Shown one piece after another: positions 37,663 through 46,452 of a DNA stretch of 64,000 bases. This DNA is from GWF2-33-9 sp964500435 (GTDB taxonomy: Bacteria; Bacteroidota; Ignavibacteria; Kapaibacteriales; UBA2268). The stretch lies in the NCBI GenBank assembly GCA_964500435.1, contig CAZCNL010000003.1, positions 236,261-300,260 of the forward strand. Direction: 5' to 3'. The position numbers and the translations under genes were made by a program. How positions within the stretch are numbered: the first letter of the stretch is position 1; each line of letters begins with the position of its first letter. A model generated the notes under the pieces. That model made no database searches and was not told the origin of the DNA. It was given only the letters and a program-made list of their open reading frames with translations.

Positions 37663-38506
37663 GTTTGTATTGCAGTTTCCTGCTAATTTGTTCATTGTAA
37701 TTTAGTTCAATTTTGATTAAAATTCCAAATATTTTCCAAATTTGGATTTTTAATTCATTGTCGTTATTTGCTTGCAATTGGTTACCGTTATGCATATTTA
37801 AAGTTGCATCTAACTTACCTTTAGAACTAATTGCATCGCTAATTTGGTAAAATGCTTCTGCTTTAAACTGTAAACCTATTTCAACTTTATACCTTTCTAT
37901 TTCTTTTGTTTTTTTATCATCAGTAAGTATAGTATAAAATTCAGAACGGATTTGTTTTGTTGTAAAGCCTGTATTAATTTCAAGTTTTGATTTTTGATTA
38001 TTAAAAAAGGAAAGAGCAAAACCAAAGCCTTCTTGGGTAGTCGCAGGGTCTCGGAACTTTGCAGTTGCTACTTTAACGTTTTGAGATTTACGAAAGGATT
38101 CCGTTATTTGAGTATTTGCGGTGAAGTTTATATATGGGTCTATTTTCCAACCAAGTAAGTATTTTAACGTGTTCTCTGATTGAATTAAATTGTCGGTTGG
38201 TAATATGTCGTTTTGTGGGTTGTTTTCATATGTTTCGTATTTACATCCTAAGGATATTTTATTTTTGGTTTCAAAAGTGAAATTATTAGCAAATGAAAGT
38301 TTTAAGTTAATGTCATTATTACTTGAAATTTCAAATGATTCATATTTTCCCATTTTCCAATCATCATTAAGCGATTGCGAAAAAAATAACGAAAGATTTA
38401 TAGTACTTTGAGGAGGGATTGTCTGAGAGTAAGTAATATTTTTTGAGAAAAATAGGGAACAAAGAAATATAGGTACAATTAAAATCCCTTTTTGAGAATT
38501 TCTCAT
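37628..38506 (-). CDS. Outer-membrane beta-barrel-like protein of unknown function
   Basis: A 292-residue exported protein: a signal peptide ends near TYSQ, then alternating polar/hydrophobic strands fill the body (SLFFSQSLNDDW, FTFETKNKISLGCKYE, KVEIGLQFKAEAFYQ), ending in the strand TKFGIITNF with a terminal Phe, as in outer-membrane barrels. No named family was recognised. It heads the five-gene minus-strand locus. A -7 box and three phased A-tracts lie upstream. Its last codons are duplicated in repeat copy A. Confidence 0.55.
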   Translation of the reverse strand: MRNSQKGILIVPIFLCSLFFSKNITYSQTIPPQSTINLSLFFSQSLNDDWKMGKYESFEISSNNDINLKLSFANNFTFETKNKISLGCKYETYENNPQNDILPTDNLIQSENTLKYLLGWKIDPYINFTANTQITESFRKSQNVKVATAKFRDPATTQEGFGFALSFFNNQKSKLEINTGFTTKQIRSEFYTILTDDKKTKEIERYKVEIGLQFKAEAFYQISDAISSKGKLDATLNMHNGNQLQANNDNELKIQIWKIFGILIKIELNYNEQISRKLQYKQSTKFGIITNF

Positions 38507-38539
38507 AAAAAAATTAAAATTTTCAAAGAACTTTCAACG

Positions 38540-38573
38540 CAAATTTATACAAAAAAAAACAAAAAAAAACAAA
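38540..38573 (-). promoter_or_regulatory. Promoter of the barrel gene with -33 in an A-tract array
   Basis: Minus strand: TTTG at 38573-38570, 22 bases, then TAAATTTG at 38547-38540, 33 bases before the ATG. The -33 region is built from a 10-bp repeat. Confidence 0.45.
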
Positions 38574-38580
38574 AAAAAAC
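38550..38580. repeat. 10-bp tandem repeat (A9C) x3
   Basis: Three exact copies of a nine-A plus C unit, one per helical turn, in the promoter of the barrel gene. Confidence 0.9.
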
Positions 38581-38806
38581 AAAATTTGTAGTAATAACAA
38601 CTACATTAATATAGTGAATTTTATATAGTAATTTTGTTACAAGAAAATTGGATTTAATAAAAGATATTAATGGAATATCTTTTGTTATGAATATGTCATT
38701 TTATATGTTAATATTATTTTATAGAGATAACATTACTTAATAAGTGACTTGGATATATATTATTTAAAAAATCACATAAAAAAAAATATTATTTTATAAA
38801 ATTTTA
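38581..38806. other. AT-rich intergenic region without genes
   Basis: No ORF or RNA gene is supported. It holds a hairpin AAAAGATATT (38659-38668) with AATATCTTTT (38674-38683), loop five bases, followed by G and mixed sequence; it may end transcription, but has no clear T run. Confidence 0.5.
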
Positions 38807-39334
38807 TTAAATATTTAGATTTAATATTTTGCCGTTCATATAAATTTCGGGATTTACGATTTCACAAGTAACGAAGCGAGTTTTTACGCCTGCCTCCAAG
38901 AACATAGTTAAGGTTTTTTGGTGGGCAGTTTTCCATTTGCCGTTAGTGTGTTCGTCGTAAAAATCTTGCCCGTTTTGATGAATAATTACTTCAGAAATCC
39001 CTGTTTGAATAATTGCACGAGCACAATCGGCACAAGGCGTCCAAGGAACGTATAGTTTGCAACCTTTTAAAATTGTCCCACGACGAGCGGCGTTGTAAAT
39101 AGCATTTCTTTCAGCATGTTCAATCCAATAATATTTTTCATTGTCCTCACGGCTAATTCTTTTGGCTTCACGGTCGATTTCGACGCCACGTGGTAAGGAA
39201 TTATATCCGGTAGAGACAAGCACGTTGTCGGAATCGACTATTACCGAACCGACGTGCGTCATTGGGTCTTTACTCCTCATTCCAATTAAATAGCAAAGAG
39301 TTATATATAATTGATCCCAGTCAGGTCTTTTCAT
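38807..39334 (-). CDS. dCMP deaminase / ComEB-like zinc deaminase
   Basis: A 175-residue cytidine/deoxycytidylate deaminase. The zinc site is complete: HAERNAI (His ligand and catalytic Glu) and PWTPCADCARAI (two Cys ligands). THVGSVIVDSDN is typical of the dCMP deaminase family. It would supply dUMP for thymidylate synthesis. The ATG at 39334 starts the usual KRPDWDQLY N-terminus; the 34-residue extension from 39436 is not homologous. It follows mdh on the minus strand in layout but is transcribed towards 38807 separately. Confidence 0.9.
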   Translation of the reverse strand: MKRPDWDQLYITLCYLIGMRSKDPMTHVGSVIVDSDNVLVSTGYNSLPRGVEIDREAKRISREDNEKYYWIEHAERNAIYNAARRGTILKGCKLYVPWTPCADCARAIIQTGISEVIIHQNGQDFYDEHTNGKWKTAHQKTLTMFLEAGVKTRFVTCEIVNPEIYMNGKILNLNI

Positions 39335-39431
39335 AATTTTTGTGTTTAATTTACGATTTTGATTTCTTTCAAAATTAAAAAAAATCCATTTAATAAAGTG
39401 AAAACTCCGCTTGAATTTTAAAGAAAGATAA

Positions 39432-39461
39432 AACAAAAAAGGGCTACCACGATGGTAGCCT
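39432..39461 (-). terminator. Rho-independent terminator after mdh
   Basis: On the minus strand GGCTACCA, a three-base loop and TGGTAGCC (39443-39461) are followed by C and a T run. Confidence 0.85.
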
Positions 39462-39479
39462 TGTTCGGTAAAAATATTT

Positions 39480-40415
39480 TTATAAGTTTAAGAGTTTTTT
39501 TGCTTCGTCGATTGTTGTTTTTACGTGTTCAACTGAATTGTTGAATGCGGATTTTTCCTCTTCATTCAATTTAAGTTCAAGAACTTGCTCGACTCCGTTT
39601 TTACCTAATTTGACCGGTACGCCAACAACCACATCATTAACGCCGTATTCACCTTGGAGCATCACGGAGCAAGGGAGAATGCGTTTTTGGTCTTTAACGA
39701 TTGATTCAACCATTTGCACTGCAGCAGCAGCTGGTGCATAATATGCAGAACCTGTTTTAAGGTATTTAACAATTTCACCACCACCACCTGCAGCACGAGC
39801 GCAAATAGCATCCATTTTATCTTTTGGAATTAAATCTGTGACTGGAATTCCGGCTACTGTTGTAAAACGTGGTAATGGTACCATTGTATCGCCGTGTCCA
39901 CCAAGAATCATTCCTTGAATATCTTGCATTGAAACACCTAATTCCATAGAGATAAATGAGCGGTAACGTGCAGTATCAAGTATTCCAGCCATACCTACGA
40001 CTTTATTTCTTGGCAAACCTGTAAGTTTGTAAGCTAAATAAGTCATTACATCAAGTGGATTTGAAACGATGATGTAATAAGCGTTTGGAGAATATTTAAA
40101 TGCATTGTTGATGCAACTCGAAACGATTTCTGCATTTTTAATTAATAAGTCATCTCTTGTCATACCTGGTTTGCGTGCTAAGCCGGCAGTTTGTATGACA
40201 ATGTCAGAATTTGCAGTAAGTTCATAACTGTTTGTTCCGAAAATTTTTGAATCAGATTCGAGAACAGGCATTGATTCATACATATCGAGTGCTTTGCCTT
40301 CTGGTATACCTTCGAGTACATCAACTAAGATGATTTCGTTTGCAAGTTCGGAATTAGCAAGAAGTTGAGCAACTGTTGCTCCAACATTTCCTGCACCTAT
40401 AACTGTAATTTTCAT
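39480..40415 (-). CDS. mdh: Malate dehydrogenase
   Basis: A 311-residue NAD-dependent LDH-like malate dehydrogenase. NAD-binding GAGNVGATVAQLL at residues 7-19; substrate Arg in ARKPGMTRDDLL; catalytic His in GGHGDTMVPLPR. Length and motifs match the Bacteroidota/Chlorobi homotetrameric type. It follows gltA by 23 bases, with RBS AAAGGG, so the two TCA cycle genes are probably one operon ended by the terminator at 39432-39461. Confidence 0.96.
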   Translation of the reverse strand: MKITVIGAGNVGATVAQLLANSELANEIILVDVLEGIPEGKALDMYESMPVLESDSKIFGTNSYELTANSDIVIQTAGLARKPGMTRDDLLIKNAEIVSSCINNAFKYSPNAYYIIVSNPLDVMTYLAYKLTGLPRNKVVGMAGILDTARYRSFISMELGVSMQDIQGMILGGHGDTMVPLPRFTTVAGIPVTDLIPKDKMDAICARAAGGGGEIVKYLKTGSAYYAPAAAAVQMVESIVKDQKRILPCSVMLQGEYGVNDVVVGVPVKLGKNGVEQVLELKLNEEEKSAFNNSVEHVKTTIDEAKKLLNL

Positions 40416-40438
40416 AAAATGCCCTTTAATTATTAAAT

Positions 40439-41713
40439 TTATTTAACTAATTCCATATATTTTTTTGTTGGCAAAGATTTTGGACGTGTTATTGGTAAAC
40501 CATAAGCACGAGCGATTACGGCTTGTGCGGCAATACCTAAAGCACGTGAAATTGAGAATAATACAGTATAGTAGCTGAATTCTTTAAGACCGAAATGGTA
40601 AAGTAAAGCACCAGAGCCTGCATCAACGTTTGGCCATGGGTCTTTAATTTTTTGAACTTGTTTCAAAACTTCTGGAACTGTATTGAAAACTAAATCAACT
40701 GTTTGGAAAACAGGGTCGTTAGGTATATGTTTCAAACCAAATTCACGGAATGCAACGAATCGTGGGTCAACAACACGCAAAACTGCATGACCATAACCTG
40801 GAATAACTTTTCCGGATTCGAGAGTTTCCCAAGCAAATTTTTCGAGAGCTTCTTTTGAAGGAACACCATTGAATTTTTCCATAACGCTTAATATCCAACC
40901 TAAGCATTCTTGGTTTGCCAAGCCGTGCAATGGACCAGCGAGACCGTTTAAACCGCCTGCCAATGAATAATACATATCTGAAAGTGCAGAATTAATTGTA
41001 GCCGCAGAAAATGCACTAACGTTACCACCTTCATGGTCGCTATGGAGATTTAAATATAATCTCATTAATTTAGTGAAATCGCCATTTGGATCTGGTAAAC
41101 CAAGCATATGTACATAGTTTTCAGACCAATCGACACCTTTTTTAGGTTCAATTCTTGGACCTTTATTGTATCTTTTACGATAAACATAGGCGCCTATTGC
41201 GGGAAGTTTTGCTATTATGTTCAATGAGTCCTCTAAAGTAGCTTCCCAATATTCTGCTTTTTTCATTCCTTCTGTATAACGTTTTGCAAAAACTGATTCT
41301 CTTTGCATAACGAGTACAGCAGTATTGAACATAGCCATTGGATGTGAATCAGCAGGCATAGCATCTATAACGTCCCAAACATATTGAGGAACTTCTTGTC
41401 TACTTTCTAATTCTTTTTGTAAGTCTGCAAGTTCTTCTGCAGTTGGTAATTCGCTTGTTAAAAGGAGCCATAAAATTTCTTCGGGTGTTTTATCCACCAA
41501 GTCTTTTAATTCAATTCCTCTTATTATCAAACCTTTGTCAGGTGGAACTTCGGAAGTATCGCATACTAAACCTTTGACTCCACGCATACCTCCATATACT
41601 TGAGCGATTGTAACTTGGGATACAACTTTATCCCCATTTTCTTTAACAAAACTTGATATTTCTGCAATTTGACCAGGCAAAACTTTGGTCAATTTCTCTT
41701 TTAATAGTGACAT
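40439..41713 (-). CDS. gltA: Citrate synthase
   Basis: A 424-residue enzyme condensing oxaloacetate and acetyl-CoA. Active-site segments: HSDHEGGNVSAFS (His), GYGHAVLRVVDPRF (His and Arg) and DAGSGALLYHFGL (Asp region). The sequence type with the LPGQIAEIS N-terminus and YGGMRGVKGLVCDTSEV is that of the Bacteroidota/Chlorobi long citrate synthases rather than E. coli GltA. It precedes mdh. Two inverted repeats sit in its 5' leader. Confidence 0.93.
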   Translation of the reverse strand: MSLLKEKLTKVLPGQIAEISSFVKENGDKVVSQVTIAQVYGGMRGVKGLVCDTSEVPPDKGLIIRGIELKDLVDKTPEEILWLLLTSELPTAEELADLQKELESRQEVPQYVWDVIDAMPADSHPMAMFNTAVLVMQRESVFAKRYTEGMKKAEYWEATLEDSLNIIAKLPAIGAYVYRKRYNKGPRIEPKKGVDWSENYVHMLGLPDPNGDFTKLMRLYLNLHSDHEGGNVSAFSAATINSALSDMYYSLAGGLNGLAGPLHGLANQECLGWILSVMEKFNGVPSKEALEKFAWETLESGKVIPGYGHAVLRVVDPRFVAFREFGLKHIPNDPVFQTVDLVFNTVPEVLKQVQKIKDPWPNVDAGSGALLYHFGLKEFSYYTVLFSISRALGIAAQAVIARAYGLPITRPKSLPTKKYMELVK

Positions 41714-41744
41714 TTTTCACCCTTTGTTTTTTTTAACAATAACT

Positions 41745-41803
41745 TAAATCGCAAAAGATTTAAGTAAGAATTTATTTCTCAAAATTAAGAAATTATTCTT
41801 AAA
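41745..41803. promoter_or_regulatory. Inverted repeats in the gltA leader
   Basis: CTTAAATC (41745-41752) and GATTTAAG (41759-41766) form a perfect 8-bp palindrome with a GCAAAA loop, 32 bases before the gltA ATG. A second, imperfect one spans 41767-41803 (TAAGAAT arms). Either could be an operator or leader hairpin. Confidence 0.35.
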
Positions 41804-41892
41804 TTTATTCTATTTTTAATATTAATTTTTATTAATATTCGAAAATCTCTACTAAATCATTATATTAAAGAGAATTAATAAAACAGATAAAA

Positions 41893-44800
41893 TCAAATCT
41901 TGATTATTTTCCGAATAAATATTCCTTTGTCTGTGTTAATTTCGAGTAGGTAAACACCAACGGAAAAACTTGAAAGTTCGATTTTAATTTCAAAATTTCC
42001 ACTATTTTCAATTGAATTACTTTGAATTAAAGGACGACCAATTTCATCGATAAGTCTATAATTAAACTTCATCTTTTTAGATGAATTGATAATAACAGAG
42101 AAATTATCTGGTGTTGGGTTAGGATTTGCAAGCCCGATATTGAAAAATTCATTAGAATTAATAATTTCTGCTACTAAATATATCGATTTTTCATTGCCGC
42201 AAGAATCAACGTATGAAAATTTATCAAAATATTTTCCAGCTTCGGAAGCTCCTTTAAATATTGAAGTTATATCGATTTCGGAATTGGGTAAGAATCTTGT
42301 TAACTCTGGAGTTATATAATCAAAATTACTATTAATATGGACAAATTTATTTGCAATTTCAAAAGATGATTTATTATAGAATTTAAATTTAAGAGTGTCA
42401 GACGACATTGTAGGCATTGATTTAAAGTACACAGTGTCATTAGAAAAATAGTATGAAAATATATCTTTCTCACCTAAAAGAATAATTTTAATTATGCCCC
42501 CGGAATAATTGACGGCATTAGTACTTAATATTAATGTATCATTATATCGTAAATTATTTTTAGGATTGAATTGTAAATTTAATGAAGTGCTGGACTGAGA
42601 TGATATTTTAATATTTCCTGGGAAATTAATGGAAAAATTATTATTTGAAACAAAAGCATTAGTGATGAATAATGTGTCATTTCCAATATTTTTGATGGTA
42701 ATTGTTGTATCTTTTTGATTCTCGCAAATTAATAATCCAAAGTTTAACATTTCTTGAACTTCTGCTAAAGCAGTTTTGTTGTTAAAAGTTGCAATTAGCT
42801 TTATTGAGTATGTTTTATTGCAATCATCAGATAGTATCAAAGAATCTAAATAATTTGGAAGGTGATAACCACCAACAAAAGAAACATATATTTTGACATC
42901 TTTAAAAGAAGATTTAATACTATCAATAATGAAATATTTTGGCGAATAAACTATGGAAATTGTAGGAATTAAATTACCAAAATTATTTAATGTTGCTATT
43001 TGACTAATTTTGTCATTATCATCCTTAGGGTTGAAATTTAAGACTTTATCAACTAATGTCAAAGAAAGAGAATCTTTTTTTCCAATTAATTTTATGACAT
43101 AAATAGAATCACCGCTTTCTTGTAAATTCGTTAGTAGCTTTAAATTTACATTTTTAGCACCAATATTTTTGGGTGCGAATTCAATCGTAATATAAGCGTA
43201 ATCTCCTGGATTAATATTTTGACTTGAAATATTCGCTATATTAAATTCTGAATTAATGTCGTTTTCAAAGCTTAATTCCTTAATTATAAGATTTGATTGA
43301 CCAACATTTTTAATGCTCAAGGTCAATTTTTTAAATGAGTCGCAAATTAAGTTGTCAAAATTCAATAAACTATCAGATTGAATTTTTGGTGCTATTGCTT
43401 TTCCATATAAATAATAATCAACCGGAGGTAATCCTTGGAAATATACTCGAAAAATTAGTGAACTTAAGCCAATTTTTTTTGGACTAAATTTGAATTTAGG
43501 GACAAAAGCTCCACCTTTTTCAATTAATTCATAAGGAATCGTTGGGTTTAATAAAAGAAATGAGTTTTGATAAGACGAAATAAATTTTACAGAATCTATT
43601 TTAAATCTATTAGAACTTATGTTTTGTAAGATAAATATTGAAGAATCTTTGCTTTCACCTAAATTTACCGTCCCAAAATCTATCAAAACTTTCTTTATAT
43701 CATAAAAGCGAGGAGAAACAAAGCCTCTAATTATTGAATTTAAAATTAAATAAGAAGATTTAGCAATGATTTCATTTTCGATATTGAAAGTATCCTTTGG
43801 AATAAATTCAATTTCAATTGGAACATTTATATTTGCATCAATATTTAAATATGGGAAAGAATTTAAACTTGTAAAACCTTTTACTTTGTTTGATATAGTG
43901 ATAGTATCTAAATTCACAGAAATAGAACTATTATTGAAAATAAAATTATTGTAGTAATAAAAAAGTGTATCTCCAATTTGCATTTTAGGCAGATTTATTT
44001 CGCTTATATTTAATTTTTTTGAAATTACTTTGAGATAATTTGTTTGTTTGCTAAGAATTTCTGGGCGATAAAAAGGAAAATCATCAGGAGACCAAATTTG
44101 AACAATATTGCTTTCATCAACACTGGAAATAAATTTGCCATTATGACTTGATTGAATAAGATAAACAAGAGAATTATGTTGGTCATATATATGTTTTAAA
44201 TTACCATCCGCAGGTGACCATAATTTGATTAAATTTTGCAAGGAACTCGAAATAAATTGTTTATTAGCTAGCCAATTTATCGCAATTATTGGTGAATTGA
44301 CATCAAACAAAGTCAACACATTATAACTTGAGTTAATATCATAAATACGAATTTTATTATCAAAGCTTGATACTGCAATATTATTACCACTTGGACTGAA
44401 TGATAAATTTAAAACACCATTAGGTAATGTTGCTGTTTCTTTGTAAAATGTTCCATTTAAATAATTCCAAAGTAAAACTTTACCATCGGAGTGACCAGTA
44501 GCAACGAAAGGAAAAGCTGACGAAGGGTTTAAAGCAAAGGCGTCAATTTTGTTATATCCTGTTTGTATAATAAATTTGGGTTCAACTTGGTTGAAATCCC
44601 ATACTACTATATTTCCATTTAAAAGAGTTCCGATTAAATAATCATTTTCAGGCGAAAATCTGATTAAATTTACTTTCATTAGTGATTTAAGCTCTTTGAC
44701 TAAAATGTCGTCGAAAACATTCCATATTTTTATTACCGAATCGTTTGCAGAAATAGCTAAGTATTTGCCATCACTACTCCAATCTATTCCAGAGATAATC

Positions 44801-46422
44801 TTTGTTTGTGATTGGAAAAGTGTTTTAATCATATTACCAGTTTTAGTTTCCCATAAAATTATTGTTCCATCTTCACTAGCAGTACAAATTAAGCTATCGT
44901 TTGGCGACCAAGCAATACTTGTGATTTTCTTTTTATGCCCTTTAAGTTGTATTACTTTTTCAGATATTAAGTTATTGTCAAGCTGAGATATTTTCAATTT
45001 TATTAATGTATCTGGAAAATAGGGTACTTTCCATAGGAAATTATTACCAGTTGCATTTAGTGTGACATTATTCCATATGTTATCATTTTTAATATTATAA
45101 TCAATTTTAAATTCGTCCAAGGGAAATGTGCCGTCCCAAGTTATTCTCTGATTTTCGTAGGTCAGCAAGCTATCTTGGTTGCTTGGCGTTTGCAAATTAA
45201 TTTCAGTCTCAGAGATAGGGGGTTTGTTACCTGCACTAAGATTAATAATGTAAGTATAAGGAGTATTAGTTTTTATGATTAATTTAGCTTTTTCAAACTT
45301 TAAATCTGTTGGCTTGTAAGTTACATTTAGGTCTAAGATGGAGTTTTGTTTTAAAAGTGTATTTTGGGAAAAATTTTCAACATTAAATTTCGGATTATCG
45401 CATGTTATTGAATTCAAAAGAATATTTTTCGAGCCAGATTCGATTCTTACCTTTGTTGTTACTTGATCCCCAATATTATTAACAATGAAATAATAAGAAG
45501 AAGAATTAACAATTAATTCAGGGATTTCGGATTTGTATACTCTAAAATCAATATTATCCGACAAATTATTTAAATGTATTTCCAAATTATGAGAATTTGC
45601 ATCTAAAATATTTTGCCAATATACTTTGTGGAGATTGCCGCCTAAACTTAAAAATATTAAACTTGGAAAAATATTGTCAATTCGGGAAAAGTCAGAAATA
45701 TTGAGATAAAGTGTATTAGTAATTTGCGCAAAATCGGCGTATTTATTTTGTTTATATCGTCCTAAATTTATATTTAAAAATTTAATCGAATTATCAACGA
45801 TTTGTTTTTGGAAGAAATTTAAATCAAGTTTAGCATTAGATTTAGATAATAAAATCAATGACTTATCGCTTTTTTGTTGAATAAATTCAGATAAAATTGG
45901 ATTATTAAAAAAATTATTCAAATCAACTCTTTTGTAAGAAGGATTTGTTAATACAGTATTCAAATCTGGAATTTCATTGTTCGAATTATCCCATAGAAGA
46001 ATTGGATTATTGTTAAAAGCAATTAATTGAATGTGAATAGATTTGTTAGTATTTAATGAAGGCAACAGTTGAAGATATTTAACAAATTTATTTATAAAGT
46101 CTATATCTTCTGAATTTGTTGCTTGTGAAAGTTCCATTGCTATGAGCAATTCCAATTTTTTAGAATTAGATGCATTTTGAAACAAAAGAGAATCTACATT
46201 AACATCTTGTTTATCAATAAAAACATTAACATCAGCAATAGAAAAATTTAATGGATCGAAATTATTGTCAAAAGCAAGAAACTGATTTTCAAATAAAGGA
46301 TAGTTACTTGCTTGTGGTCTTAACACAACTAAATTTTGTGCGTAAGTCGCCGAAAAAAATGCACAAAAGATAAAATATATAAATAATGAATATTTCAAAT
46401 AAATAATATTAATTATAGTCAA
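41893..46422 (-). CDS. Giant secreted protein: WD40 propeller, Ig/SPD-2-like repeats, T9SS sorting domain
   Basis: A 1509-residue T9SS cargo. The signal peptide ends near TYAQ. The N-terminal ~300 residues have a vWA-like beta-alpha pattern but no clear MIDAS. WD40-type repeats follow around residues 480-780 (HKKKITSIAWSPNDSLICTA, SEDGTIILWE). The second half holds several choice-of-anchor-D/SPD-2-like Ig domains (residues about 860-1400). The last 80 residues form a T9SS sorting domain (NPNPTPDNFSV, ending RKIIKI). The start codon is TTG; 46422 and 46398 are both possible. 46398 gives the better signal peptide (MKYSLF) and a proper leader from the -7 box at 46434-46441. Confidence 0.8.
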   Translation of the reverse strand: MTIINIIYLKYSLFIYFIFCAFFSATYAQNLVVLRPQASNYPLFENQFLAFDNNFDPLNFSIADVNVFIDKQDVNVDSLLFQNASNSKKLELLIAMELSQATNSEDIDFINKFVKYLQLLPSLNTNKSIHIQLIAFNNNPILLWDNSNNEIPDLNTVLTNPSYKRVDLNNFFNNPILSEFIQQKSDKSLILLSKSNAKLDLNFFQKQIVDNSIKFLNINLGRYKQNKYADFAQITNTLYLNISDFSRIDNIFPSLIFLSLGGNLHKVYWQNILDANSHNLEIHLNNLSDNIDFRVYKSEIPELIVNSSSYYFIVNNIGDQVTTKVRIESGSKNILLNSITCDNPKFNVENFSQNTLLKQNSILDLNVTYKPTDLKFEKAKLIIKTNTPYTYIINLSAGNKPPISETEINLQTPSNQDSLLTYENQRITWDGTFPLDEFKIDYNIKNDNIWNNVTLNATGNNFLWKVPYFPDTLIKLKISQLDNNLISEKVIQLKGHKKKITSIAWSPNDSLICTASEDGTIILWETKTGNMIKTLFQSQTKIISGIDWSSDGKYLAISANDSVIKIWNVFDDILVKELKSLMKVNLIRFSPENDYLIGTLLNGNIVVWDFNQVEPKFIIQTGYNKIDAFALNPSSAFPFVATGHSDGKVLLWNYLNGTFYKETATLPNGVLNLSFSPSGNNIAVSSFDNKIRIYDINSSYNVLTLFDVNSPIIAINWLANKQFISSSLQNLIKLWSPADGNLKHIYDQHNSLVYLIQSSHNGKFISSVDESNIVQIWSPDDFPFYRPEILSKQTNYLKVISKKLNISEINLPKMQIGDTLFYYYNNFIFNNSSISVNLDTITISNKVKGFTSLNSFPYLNIDANINVPIEIEFIPKDTFNIENEIIAKSSYLILNSIIRGFVSPRFYDIKKVLIDFGTVNLGESKDSSIFILQNISSNRFKIDSVKFISSYQNSFLLLNPTIPYELIEKGGAFVPKFKFSPKKIGLSSLIFRVYFQGLPPVDYYLYGKAIAPKIQSDSLLNFDNLICDSFKKLTLSIKNVGQSNLIIKELSFENDINSEFNIANISSQNINPGDYAYITIEFAPKNIGAKNVNLKLLTNLQESGDSIYVIKLIGKKDSLSLTLVDKVLNFNPKDDNDKISQIATLNNFGNLIPTISIVYSPKYFIIDSIKSSFKDVKIYVSFVGGYHLPNYLDSLILSDDCNKTYSIKLIATFNNKTALAEVQEMLNFGLLICENQKDTTITIKNIGNDTLFITNAFVSNNNFSINFPGNIKISSQSSTSLNLQFNPKNNLRYNDTLILSTNAVNYSGGIIKIILLGEKDIFSYYFSNDTVYFKSMPTMSSDTLKFKFYNKSSFEIANKFVHINSNFDYITPELTRFLPNSEIDITSIFKGASEAGKYFDKFSYVDSCGNEKSIYLVAEIINSNEFFNIGLANPNPTPDNFSVIINSSKKMKFNYRLIDEIGRPLIQSNSIENSGNFEIKIELSSFSVGVYLLEINTDKGIFIRKIIKI

Positions 46423-46433
46423 AAACTTATAGA

Positions 46434-46441
46434 CAAAATTA
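46434..46441 (-). promoter_or_regulatory. -7 element TAATTTTG before the WD40/T9SS gene
   Basis: Minus-strand TAATTTTG, 12 bases before the TTG at 46422 and 36 bases before the TTG at 46398. The second distance gives a normal leader. Confidence 0.35.
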
Positions 46442-46452
46442 ATATAAAAAAG

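Noticed and set aside
38550..38580. A9C repeats as a CRISPR fragment
   Set aside because: The units are contiguous with no spacers.
39335..39436. 34-residue N-terminal extension of the dCMP deaminase
   Set aside because: It is hydrophobic and unrelated to the family; the ATG at 39334 starts the conserved domain.
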